A stretch of DNA of 51,611 nucleotides from an uncultured Prevotella sp. GTDB lineage: Bacteria > Bacteroidota > Bacteroidia > Bacteroidales > Bacteroidaceae. Numbering within the stretch: the stretch's first letter is position 1; each line of letters begins with the position of its first letter. The translations under genes were made by a program, and so were the position numbers. The notes under the pieces were generated by a model, which made no database searches, was not told the DNA's origin, and saw nothing but the letters and a program-made list of their open reading frames with translations. The stretch lies in the NCBI GenBank assembly GCA_905235835.1, contig CAJONQ010000003.1, positions 1 to 51,611 of the forward strand, given 5' to 3'. Of this stretch, positions 16,389 through 24,221 are shown in pieces.

Positions 16389-16436
16389 AAAAGTAAGGTA
16401 TTCTTTTGGTGTTTCCGAAAAAATACCTTACTTTTG
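16389..16436 (+). promoter_or_regulatory. Perfect 14-bp inverted repeat overlapping the rpoD promoter
   Basis: AAAAGTAAGGTATT (16389-16402) and AATACCTTACTTTT (16422-16435) are exact reverse complements around a 19-base loop. The loop carries the -33 TTG (16406-16408) and the right arm overlaps the -7 box TACTTTTG (16429-16436), spaced by 20 bp. The same element could fold in the htrA transcript as a terminator, because its right arm ends in TTTT, or act as an operator for the sigma factor gene. The ATG of rpoD follows at 16462. Confidence 0.7.
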
Positions 16437-16461
16437 CATTCGGCTTATAAAAAACCACTAA

Positions 16462-17325
16462 ATGAGACAACTAAAAATCACGAAATCCATCACCAATCGA
16501 GAGAGTGAATCTCTTGATAAGTATTTGCAGGAAATTGGTAAAGAGGAGCTTCTTTCGACGGACGAGGAAGTAGAACTAGCCCAAAAAATTAGAAAAGGTG
16601 ATCGCAAGGCATTGGAGCGTCTGACCAAGGCAAACCTCCGATTTGTTGTCTCTGTAGCAAAGCAATATCAGAACCAAGGACTGTCTCTGCCAGACTTGAT
16701 CAACGAGGGCAACCTCGGACTAATCAAGGCTGCGGAGAAATTTGACGAGACACGTGGTTTCAAGTTTATCTCCTATGCCGTATGGTGGATTCGACAGAGC
16801 ATCCTGCAAGCCATTGCGGAACAGAGCCGTATCGTCCGTCTGCCACTAAACCAGGTTGGTGCCGTCAACAAGATCAACCGTGAGGCTAACCGCTTTGAGC
16901 AAGAACATGAACGTCGCCCATCAACGGAGGAACTGGCTGAAAAGGTTGATTTGCCAGAGGATAAAATTGACGACGCGCTTCATGTGGGTGGTCACCATGT
17001 CTCTGTCGATGCTCCTTTCGTAGACGGCGAGGACAATAGTCTGTTGGACGTACTGGTGAACGACGATGCGCCTATGGCTGACCGCCAGTTAGTATTGGAG
17101 TCACTGAGGGCTGAGATTGCCAATGCCCTTCTCATGCTCAATGACAGAGAGCGAAAGGTGGTAGAGGCATTCTTCGGTATCAACCAGCCAGAAATGACAT
17201 TAGAGGAGATTGGTACAAAATACGGACTGACCCGTGAACGAGTCCGTCAGATCAAGGAGAAGGCTATTCGCCGACTTCGTGGTAACACTAAGAACAAGAT
17301 GTTAAAAGCATATTTAGGACAATGA
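16462..17325 (+). CDS. rpoD: Primary RNA polymerase sigma factor
   Basis: The 287-aa protein is the short sigma-70 (RpoD/SigA) form of Bacteroidetes, which reads TAnnTTTG promoters like those found across this window. Region 1.2 (about 16-50) is followed by region 2 with the conserved [19 protein letters not shown] and [10 protein letters not shown] segments, region 3, and region 4 with [12 protein letters not shown] and the helix-turn-helix [11 protein letters not shown]. The N-terminal region 1.1 of proteobacterial RpoD is missing, as usual here. The stop overlaps the next start by ATGA. Confidence 0.95.
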   Translation: MRQLKITKSITNRESESLDKYLQEIGKEELLSTDEEVELAQKIRKGDRKALERLTKANLRFVVSVAKQYQNQGLSLPDLINEGNLGLIKAAEKFDETRGFKFISYAVWWIRQSILQAIAEQSRIVRLPLNQVGAVNKINREANRFEQEHERRPSTEELAEKVDLPEDKIDDALHVGGHHVSVDAPFVDGEDNSLLDVLVNDDAPMADRQLVLESLRAEIANALLMLNDRERKVVEAFFGINQPEMTLEEIGTKYGLTRERVRQIKEKAIRRLRGNTKNKMLKAYLGQ

Positions 17326-17741
17326 AGATTTTAAAGTATATCCTTTTCTCCCTGCTCTTAGCAGTGGCTATGCCCTCAGAGATGCAGGCAAAACGAATGA
17401 AAGCCCCGAAGATGTTTATGTTCGGGTTCTCTGCGTCATTTCAGGACTCTATCATCTACATGACAGATGTACAGGAGGTTGTAGGCGCATGGTATGATAC
17501 CAAGACGAAGTTTCTGTTGGGTCGTCAGCACTATTCCTACCAGTTGAAGGATTTTCTGGCTACTAACAAACAACAGCCCAACCGTGTGTGTGTTGTTATG
17601 TATGCCTTGAGTCGTAAAGAGGCTGAGAAGAAATTCATTAAGTTGCGTAAGGAATACACCGTGAAGGCGAAAGGAAAATATGATGTCAGGTATCTGACGT
17701 TGTCGGAATTCAAGTTCGAACCGGTAGATATGAGTGAATAA
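17322..17741 (+). CDS. Small exported protein of unknown function
   Basis: The 139-aa product has a signal peptide (about 1-23, ending MQAKR) and a basic mature part with [10 protein letters not shown] and a [14 protein letters not shown] segment. I do not recognise the family. It overlaps the rpoD stop by ATGA, so its translation is probably coupled to the primary sigma factor. A strong terminator follows 8 bp after its stop. Confidence 0.75.
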   Translation: MKILKYILFSLLLAVAMPSEMQAKRMKAPKMFMFGFSASFQDSIIYMTDVQEVVGAWYDTKTKFLLGRQHYSYQLKDFLATNKQQPNRVCVVMYALSRKEAEKKFIKLRKEYTVKAKGKYDVRYLTLSEFKFEPVDMSE

Positions 17742-17748
17742 CCATCAA

Positions 17749-17781
17749 AAAGAGGAACCTTTTGAGGTTCCTCTTTCCTTT
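17749..17781. terminator. Bidirectional intrinsic terminator
   Basis: AAAGAGGAACC (17749-17759) and GGTTCCTCTTT (17766-17776) form a perfect 11-bp stem with a six-base loop. T runs follow on the right (CCTTTTT) and, on the other strand, on the left. It lies between the convergent small gene ending at 17741 and the aminotransferase ending at 17782, so it can serve both. Confidence 0.9.
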
Positions 17782-19095
17782 TTATGCTTCATGATTTGCT
17801 TTCCAAATCTTCATACGCTCTTCTAACTGCGCATATTGATGATCCTCTATGAAAGAGGTACATACACGCAAGCCCTCTTGATGGGAACCTGTAGTAATCA
17901 GACAGATAGCACTCACACCATAGTACATCAGCTCCTTGGCTAACTCACCACTCGTCATTCCTTTGTAGCCTATGGTGAAATAGAAGCCATCGGCAACAGG
18001 CTCATCCAGGTCTTTATCATAAACGATATGGAAACCGTAACGGCAGAAGATATCCTTCAGTTTACGGGCTCGTTCACCATAAACAATAACCTCCTGACGG
18101 AAATTATAAGTTCCGTCACTTGCCGCTTTCAACATGGCAGCCAATGCAAACTGAGCAGAATGACTGGTTCCTGACGACAAAGCATAGAGCATACGGGTAG
18201 AGAAGACAGGACCAAAGGCAAGTCCCTCGTAACGTGCTGCTAAATCTGGATAATGACGATGAAACAGCTTATTAGAGATACAGGTCACACCGATACGCTC
18301 ACCCGCATAACTGAAAGCCTTGGAACCACTGATCAGCAAGATATAGTTATCGGTATAGCGTCCGACAGACGGTTGATAAGGGGCTTGGAAAGGTACACTC
18401 AGATCCTTACGGAAGTCCATGGCGAAATAGGCAAGGTCTTCCATCACGATGGTATCATATTTCGTGGCAAGTCCGCCAATGGTCTTCAACTCATCCTCAT
18501 TCAGACAGATCCATGCGGGATTGTTGGGATTTGAGTAAACCAACGCACAGATATTTCCCTTACTCAGATAACTCTCCAGTTTCGGACCGAGTTTCTCACC
18601 ACGATAGTCATAGACGTCAAAGGTCTCGTATTTCACACCCTGTACCTGCAACTGCATCTTCTGTACGGGGAAACCAGGATCGATGAAGAGTACGGTATCT
18701 TTCTGTTTATCTGCCTGTGAACAGGTCAGGAACGACGCAAAAGTTCCTTGCATCGAACCACTTACTGGTACGCAACATTCCGGTGCGACATCCAAGCCAA
18801 TGAAAGCCTTCACAAAACGAGAAGCCTCCTGCTTCAGGATTGGAGCACCCTGTATATCAGGATAACTATGGGCAATACCTTCCTGCAAAGCCTTGATCTG
18901 GGCATCAACACCCACCTGAGCGGCAGGCAGTCCGGGAATCCCCATCTCCATCTTGATGAACTCCACACCAGAGGCTTTCTCTGCCTTTGCCGCAACTTGC
19001 TTCACCTCACGGATAGTAGCCTTGGCAAAGTCCTTGATACCAAGCTCACTGATGAGTCCGTCAACAATCTCTCTCTTGATTGGTGTCTCTATCAT
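17782..19095 (-). CDS. PLP-dependent class I/II aminotransferase
   Basis: The 437-aa enzyme is a fold-type I aminotransferase. YSNPNNP (187-193), MEDLAYF (Asp220) and SGSKAFSYAGERIG with the PLP lysine (Lys259) are the family landmarks. Its start overlaps the iorB stop (ATGA), so it is the third gene of the iorA-iorB unit. That context suggests it interconverts aromatic amino acids and aryl pyruvates, the substrates of indolepyruvate oxidoreductase (inference). It ends at the shared bidirectional terminator. Confidence 0.88.
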   Translation of the reverse strand: MIETPIKREIVDGLISELGIKDFAKATIREVKQVAAKAEKASGVEFIKMEMGIPGLPAAQVGVDAQIKALQEGIAHSYPDIQGAPILKQEASRFVKAFIGLDVAPECCVPVSGSMQGTFASFLTCSQADKQKDTVLFIDPGFPVQKMQLQVQGVKYETFDVYDYRGEKLGPKLESYLSKGNICALVYSNPNNPAWICLNEDELKTIGGLATKYDTIVMEDLAYFAMDFRKDLSVPFQAPYQPSVGRYTDNYILLISGSKAFSYAGERIGVTCISNKLFHRHYPDLAARYEGLAFGPVFSTRMLYALSSGTSHSAQFALAAMLKAASDGTYNFRQEVIVYGERARKLKDIFCRYGFHIVYDKDLDEPVADGFYFTIGYKGMTSGELAKELMYYGVSAICLITTGSHQEGLRVCTSFIEDHQYAQLEERMKIWKANHEA

Positions 19096-19664
19096 TTCTG
19101 TGCCTCCTTACCAATGGCAAGTGCCTTGATATTCGCCTCAACGATAGCCTCACCCTTACGACCGAACACACGGCGGATTGCCTCCTCTAATTTCTCATAC
19201 TCGATACCCAACGCTTTCTGGGCAGCACCCAACAGGATGACATTCGCAGAACGGGGAACACCAGCGTCCTTTGCTGCCTGTTCGATATCCAGCATGATGA
19301 CATTCTTCAGACCGTTTAAATCTGCCTTAATCTTCTCAATATCAGGATAGTTGGGAATATTCACAAAAGGAGTGCTCGATGTGATAATCCATCCTTCTTT
19401 GGAGAGAAATGGCAGGTAACGTAATGCCTCCATAGGCTCCATCGAGATAATCACATCTGCCCCACCCTTTGGTATCAGGTCGCTGGCGATAGGATTACTG
19501 GAGATACGGAGGTTAGACTGCACATCACCACCACGCTGTGACATGCCGTGAACCTCTGCCTGCTTGATATACAGGTTCTCATTCATAGCTGCCTCACCGA
19601 TAATCGTTGCGATAGAGAGGATACCCTGTCCTCCTACACCACATAATATAATATCTGTCTTCAT
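19092..19664 (-). CDS. iorB: Indolepyruvate oxidoreductase subunit beta
   Basis: The 190-aa gamma-type subunit of 2-oxoacid:acceptor oxidoreductases begins with CGVGGQG and contains the HGMSQRGG and SMEPMEALR segments. With IorA it converts aryl pyruvates to aryl-acetyl-CoA using CoA and an electron acceptor. The frame is open further upstream to 19718, but the ATG at 19664 overlaps the iorA stop (ATGA) and has a good AGGAGG site, so it is the start. It overlaps the aminotransferase start in the same way. Confidence 0.92.
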   Translation of the reverse strand: MKTDIILCGVGGQGILSIATIIGEAAMNENLYIKQAEVHGMSQRGGDVQSNLRISSNPIASDLIPKGGADVIISMEPMEALRYLPFLSKEGWIITSSTPFVNIPNYPDIEKIKADLNGLKNVIMLDIEQAAKDAGVPRSANVILLGAAQKALGIEYEKLEEAIRRVFGRKGEAIVEANIKALAIGKEAQK

Positions 19665-21268
19665 TTCTTTGCCTCCTGTCTCTTTTGTTTTAAATGTCTC
19701 TGTAAGGTCTGCATACACTCACGACGTGGAATGATAACACTCACTCCGTGGTAGTTAATCTCCTCACGGATAGTCTTCGTAATCTCCTCCATGTTCTTGG
19801 GTAATGGAACAACGACCTTCAGATGGTCATCACTCAGACCCAGACCACGGCAGATAGCCTCAAACTTATTCGTACCGGCAGAGTCCTGTCCACCCGTCAT
19901 CGCTGTTGTCAGGTTGTCACTGATAATTACTGTGATGTCGGCATTCTCATTGATAGCGTCCAACAAACCCGTCATACCAGAATGGGTAAACGTCGAGTCA
20001 CCAATGACAGCAACGGCTGGCCATTGTCCTGCATCCGAGGCTCCCTTCGCCATGGTGATAGAGGCACCCATGTCTACGCAGGAGTGAATAGCCTTATAAG
20101 GAGGTAGGAACCCTAAGGTATAGCAGCCGATATCACCAAACACACGGGCATTGGGATAGTCGAGCAACACCTGATTCAGTGCGGTATAAACATCACGGTG
20201 TCCGCAACCCTGACAAAGTGCGGGTGGACGGGGAGCCACATCCTCACAAGGAGCGTAGTTCTCACCAATCTCCATACCTAACGCTTTCTTGATCAAATCA
20301 GGATTCAACTCGCCTGTACGAGGCAGCTCACCTGTCAGTCGTCCCTTGATGACGGCATTACCTGGCATCACACCACGTACCTGATCCTCGATGAAGGGTT
20401 GTCCCTCCTCGGCAATCAGCACGAACTCGCAATCGTCTGTCATTCTGCGGATCAGTTTCTTAGGAATAGGATATTGTGAGATTTTCAATACAGGGAACGG
20501 ACAACCGTTGGGGAAACACTCCATCAGATAGTTGTAGGCGATACCACTGGCAATCACACCTAACTCACGATCGTCTGCATCGATATAAGCATTATACTTG
20601 CTGTCGACTGCCATCTGCTCCAAAAGGGGCTGCTGGGCGGTCACGATATCATTACGCTTACGGGCAAAGGCTGGCAGTAATACCCAGCTTGATGCCTGTG
20701 CGTCGTAATTCAACTCATTCTGCTGGCGAGGCTCTTCCTTGCATGTGACAACGGCACGGGAGTGTGCCATACGGGTGGTGACACGCATCAGAACAGGCAG
20801 ATGCAACTGCTCCGACATGTCGAAAGCCTCTTGTATCATGTCATATGCCTCTTGCTGACTGCTCGGCTCCAACGTAGGAATCATGGCAAACTTACCATAA
20901 AAACGTGAATCCTGCTCATCTTGTGAGGAGTGCATCGAGGGGTCATCAGCCACTAATACGACCAGTCCACCATTGGTACCTGTCATTCCTGCATTCACAA
21001 ACGGGTCAGCACATACGTTCAGTCCAACATGCTTCATACAAACCAAGGCACGCTTTCCCATAAACGACATACCCAGAGCAGCCTCCATGGCGGTCTTCTC
21101 ATTGGTCGACCAGCGACTGTGTACGCCACGCTCTTTTGCCAATGGCGACATCTGGATATACTCTGTAATCTCTGTGGAGGGAGTTCCCGGATAGGCATAG
21201 ACACCACTCAAACCTGCGTCCAACGCACCTTGAGCAATCGCCTCGTCTCCCAATAATAGTTTCTTCAT
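19661..21268 (-). CDS. iorA: Indolepyruvate oxidoreductase subunit alpha
   Basis: The 535-aa subunit has the N-terminal pyrimidine domain (SGVYAYPGTPSTEI) and the C-terminal thiamine diphosphate domain with CQGCGHRD, GDIGCYTLGF and GDSTFTHSG. It catalyses oxidative decarboxylation of aryl pyruvates, linked to aromatic amino acid catabolism or, in reverse, synthesis. It ends at PRRECMQ plus a basic tail, so the two-[4Fe-4S] ferredoxin domain carried at the C-terminus of archaeal IorA is absent; a separate electron carrier must be used. A TAATTTTG promoter box lies about 30 bp upstream. Confidence 0.93.
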   Translation of the reverse strand: MKKLLLGDEAIAQGALDAGLSGVYAYPGTPSTEITEYIQMSPLAKERGVHSRWSTNEKTAMEAALGMSFMGKRALVCMKHVGLNVCADPFVNAGMTGTNGGLVVLVADDPSMHSSQDEQDSRFYGKFAMIPTLEPSSQQEAYDMIQEAFDMSEQLHLPVLMRVTTRMAHSRAVVTCKEEPRQQNELNYDAQASSWVLLPAFARKRNDIVTAQQPLLEQMAVDSKYNAYIDADDRELGVIASGIAYNYLMECFPNGCPFPVLKISQYPIPKKLIRRMTDDCEFVLIAEEGQPFIEDQVRGVMPGNAVIKGRLTGELPRTGELNPDLIKKALGMEIGENYAPCEDVAPRPPALCQGCGHRDVYTALNQVLLDYPNARVFGDIGCYTLGFLPPYKAIHSCVDMGASITMAKGASDAGQWPAVAVIGDSTFTHSGMTGLLDAINENADITVIISDNLTTAMTGGQDSAGTNKFEAICRGLGLSDDHLKVVVPLPKNMEEITKTIREEINYHGVSVIIPRRECMQTLQRHLKQKRQEAKK

Positions 21269-21298
21269 ATTTTGTTCAGTTTAATTTTTTCTAGTCTG

Positions 21299-21306
21299 CA
21301 AAATTA
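21299..21306 (-). promoter_or_regulatory. Promoter -7 box for iorA
   Basis: The minus strand reads TAATTTTG, matching TAnnTTTG, about 31 bp before the iorA start. Confidence 0.55.
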
Positions 21307-21349
21307 ATAATTAGTCAGCAAAATGCCAAATAAATAGAGCATTTTCATT

Positions 21350-22363
21350 CTACAGTTCTGTAAACCTCTTATGTCCCTTGGCGTAATATTGCCACAAAAC
21401 AGAGCATCTTCGCTGTTCTGGAATATCGGCAACCTTGCGTGACTGCTGAATAGCAGCACGATCAGCATCAAAATCGTGTTTCCATTTCTTAAAAGCACGA
21501 CGGGCACGATAGATGGCACAGAAATCTCCCCAGTTCTGTTTCAACAGGAGGGTCTCCCACGCAGCAAGGTAATCGAGGAACCAACGCCAACGCATCACAT
21601 AAGTGAGTTCCGAGTCTGGAAGACACTTATAGAGCATCGTGAGATTATTACGGAAATTGAGGAAGGTCTTCATCGGATTACTCTTTGGAAGAGTACCGCC
21701 TCCCACATGATAGATATAGCTCTCTGGCAAACAGTATATCTTACGTCCACGGATGCGCAACCGCCAACAAAGGTCTATCTCCTCGTTATGGGCAAAGAAA
21801 CGACTGTCAAGTCCTCCTGCTTCCCAATAGTCTTTAGAACGAATCATCAGTGCTGCTCCTGTTGCCCAAAGAATCTCTGTGGCATAGTCATACTGTCCAT
21901 TATCTTGTTCTATGGTGTCGAAGATACGTCCTCGGCAGAAGGGATAACCGAAACGGTCGAGGAATCCCCCACTCGCTCCCGCATACTCAAACATATCCTT
22001 ATCATAAATAGATAGTAATTTGGGCTGACAAGCCGCCACTTCCGGATGGACATCCATAAACTCAATAAGGGGTGTCAGCCAGTGATGGGTCACTTCTATA
22101 TCACTGTTAAGCAACAGATAATACTCTGCCTCTATCTGCCGTAAAGCCTTATTATATCCCTCCGCAAACCCCCAATTCTTATCAAGAAGGACCACCTTGC
22201 ACTCTGGGAACTCCGAGAGCAATTTCAAGGAATCATCCGTTGACGCGTTGTCTGCGACATAAACCGTCGCTTCCTTGCGAGAATATTGCAGAACGGTAGG
22301 CAGATACTGTTGCAACATCTTCTGTCCGTTCCAGTTGAGTATGACAATTGCGAGTTTATCCAT
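21350..22363 (-). CDS. Family 2 glycosyltransferase
   Basis: The 337-aa enzyme has a GT2 (GT-A fold) domain: VILNWNG, ADNASTDDS and the LLNSDIEV metal-binding DxD-like motif (NSD), followed by FFAHNEEIDLCWRLR. It most resembles the rhamnosyl/galactofuranosyl transferase branch. Donor and acceptor cannot be read from sequence; cell-surface polysaccharide is likely. Its start overlaps the mtaB stop by 8 bp, so the two are co-transcribed without an obvious functional link. Confidence 0.88.
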   Translation of the reverse strand: MDKLAIVILNWNGQKMLQQYLPTVLQYSRKEATVYVADNASTDDSLKLLSEFPECKVVLLDKNWGFAEGYNKALRQIEAEYYLLLNSDIEVTHHWLTPLIEFMDVHPEVAACQPKLLSIYDKDMFEYAGASGGFLDRFGYPFCRGRIFDTIEQDNGQYDYATEILWATGAALMIRSKDYWEAGGLDSRFFAHNEEIDLCWRLRIRGRKIYCLPESYIYHVGGGTLPKSNPMKTFLNFRNNLTMLYKCLPDSELTYVMRWRWFLDYLAAWETLLLKQNWGDFCAIYRARRAFKKWKHDFDADRAAIQQSRKVADIPEQRRCSVLWQYYAKGHKRFTEL

Positions 22364-23690
22364 TGAGCTTGGCTTTTAATGCTGTTTGGTCATGATTGAA
22401 GTCACCTAAACATACGGTCATCAGCTGGTTATCATATTCAGGACGAGCCACTGAGGGTGACAGTTCCACACGGATATAATTCTTCGTGAATCCATGCATC
22501 GCCTTCCCGCGAGGTGCTTTCTCGAAAAGAACCTCTGCCTGTGTTCCTATGTGACGCTGATAGAATGTATGGGTCTTCGTATCTGAAAGGGCGAGCAACC
22601 GCTTGCTACGCTCCCTTTTGTCTGCATCGCTGACAATATAGGGGATGGAGAGTGCAGATGTACCAGGACGTTCTGAATACGGGAAAACATGTAACTGCGT
22701 CACATCAAGTGTATCCAAGAAGTCATAGGTCTCCTCAAAGCATTCTGGTGTCTCCCCACGACATCCCACCATCACGTCAACACCAATAAAGGCATCAGGA
22801 CATACCGTTTTGATACGATGAATCTTATCGGCAAACAACTGGCGGTCGTAATGGCGGTGCATCAGTTTCAATACCGTATCACTTCCACTCTGCAAGGGGA
22901 TATGGTAATGCGGCATAAACGCACGACTATGAGCACAAAAGTCTATCAACTCATCACTGAGTAAGTCGGGTTCCAAACTACTGATACGATAACGCTGGAT
23001 TCCCTCCACACCATCTAAGGCTCTCACCAGATCGACAAACTTCTCTCCCGTCGTCTTTCCAAAGTCACCGATATTCACACCAGTCAGCACAATCTCCTTA
23101 CCACCCTCACGTGCAGCCTCCTCTGCCTGAGCCACCAGAGAGGCGATGCTGGGATTACGACTGAAACCACGTGCATAGGGAATGGTACAGTAAGTACAGA
23201 AATAGTCACAACCATCTTGCACCTTCAGGAAATAACGGGTGCGATTGCCACGTGAACAGGAGGGCGCAAAAGTCTTGATATCTTTCGTCTTCTCCGTCTT
23301 ATAGGAAGCGACCGCGTCACGTCGGATAAACGCCTCCGACAAGAACTGCACAAGGTTTGCCTTTTCATTGGCTCCTAATACAAGATCAACACCTTCTATC
23401 TTACTCACAAACTCAGGCTTCAGCTGCGCATAACAACCAGTGACAACTACAAAAGCGTTGGGATGCTGGCGTACCATACGATGGATTGCCTGACGACACT
23501 TATGATCGGCGACCTCGGTAACAGAGCATGTATTAATGAGACAGATATCAGCCTGTTCTCCCTTAGCAGCCGTCAGCACTCCCATCTCCTGAAGCATCTT
23601 ACCGAAAGTAGATGTCTCTGAGAAGTTCAGCTTACACCCTAATGTAAAGTACGCTGCTTTCTTACCTTGGAAAACTGATGTATCTATCAT
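22356..23690 (-). CDS. mtaB: tRNA t6A37 methylthiotransferase
   Basis: The 444-aa radical SAM methylthiotransferase adds a methylthio group to t6A37 of tRNA, giving ms2t6A. The N-terminal cluster is held by Cys19 (TLGCKLN), Cys55 (NTCSV) and Cys86 (TGCYAQ), and the radical SAM cluster by CDYFCTYC (Cys161, Cys165, Cys168). The motif spacing and the TLGCKLNFSET start fit MtaB rather than MiaB or RimO. A TRAM-like C-terminal segment is present. A promoter box lies about 35 bp upstream. Confidence 0.92.
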   Translation of the reverse strand: MIDTSVFQGKKAAYFTLGCKLNFSETSTFGKMLQEMGVLTAAKGEQADICLINTCSVTEVADHKCRQAIHRMVRQHPNAFVVVTGCYAQLKPEFVSKIEGVDLVLGANEKANLVQFLSEAFIRRDAVASYKTEKTKDIKTFAPSCSRGNRTRYFLKVQDGCDYFCTYCTIPYARGFSRNPSIASLVAQAEEAAREGGKEIVLTGVNIGDFGKTTGEKFVDLVRALDGVEGIQRYRISSLEPDLLSDELIDFCAHSRAFMPHYHIPLQSGSDTVLKLMHRHYDRQLFADKIHRIKTVCPDAFIGVDVMVGCRGETPECFEETYDFLDTLDVTQLHVFPYSERPGTSALSIPYIVSDADKRERSKRLLALSDTKTHTFYQRHIGTQAEVLFEKAPRGKAMHGFTKNYIRVELSPSVARPEYDNQLMTVCLGDFNHDQTALKAKLNG

Positions 23691-23720
23691 ATATATAATA
23701 AGGTGTCATGTTTGCGCCAA

Positions 23721-23728
23721 CAAAGGTA
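23721..23728 (-). promoter_or_regulatory. Promoter -7 box for mtaB
   Basis: The minus strand reads TACCTTTG, a perfect match to TAnnTTTG, about 31 bp before the mtaB start. Confidence 0.55.
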
Positions 23729-23897
23729 CACATTTTCCATTAAAAACTACTCATTTTTAGCAATAATTCAATAATGTGTAAAAAGGATGATATTTTTAAC
23801 ATTTCACAAACAACTGATTTTCAGTCATTTGCGAAAAAGTTACAAAAAAGGACTAAAAAAAAGCACAAAAAAAAGTACAACGTATCAAAAAAATGCC

Positions 23898-23905
23898 TAC
23901 CTTTG
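23898..23905 (+). promoter_or_regulatory. Promoter -7 box for the 53-aa lipoprotein
   Basis: TACCTTTG matches TAnnTTTG, 53 bp before the ATG at 23958. The sequence before it is very A-rich (runs of A at about 23840-23893), which may act as an UP-like element. No -33 TTG is seen. Confidence 0.55.
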
Positions 23906-23957
23906 CAGCGTTTTAATAAACAAATGATTGTTTTACAGATTTTAAAAGCTTAGAAAA

Positions 23958-24119
23958 ATGAAAAAATTAGTATTTATGTTCGCAGCCATCGTAGCTGTTT
24001 CTTTCGCTTCTTGTGGTAACAAGGCTCCTCAGGCTCCGGTTGACACCGATTCAGTAGAGGTTGTTGATAGCGCTGACACTGTTGCTGCTGACACTGTTGC
24101 TGCTGATAGCGTTAAGTAA
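23958..24119 (+). CDS. Small 53-aa lipoprotein
   Basis: The frame encodes 53 residues: a short hydrophobic signal, a lipobox ending SFASC (Cys19), then an Ala/Asp/Val-rich acidic tail with a DTVAA repeat. It is an envelope lipoprotein of unknown role; similar small lipoproteins are frequent and often abundant in Bacteroidales (general knowledge). It has its own promoter box and its own strong terminator, so it is an independent unit between the mtaB and tamL genes. Confidence 0.82.
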   Translation: MKKLVFMFAAIVAVSFASCGNKAPQAPVDTDSVEVVDSADTVAADTVAADSVK

Positions 24120-24152
24120 TCAGACAACTCGAACAAAAAATTGAGAGAAGTG

Positions 24153-24180
24153 CCGCTGGATGAGAATCCAGCGGTTTTTT
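24153..24180 (+). terminator. Intrinsic terminator of the 53-aa lipoprotein gene
   Basis: CCGCTGGAT (24153-24161) pairs with ATCCAGCGG (24166-24174) around GAGA, followed by six T. The stem is GC-rich and tight. Confidence 0.9.
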
Positions 24181-24221
24181 GTATTCTTTACTGGAATGTA
24201 ACACTTTCCCGGTTACTATCA

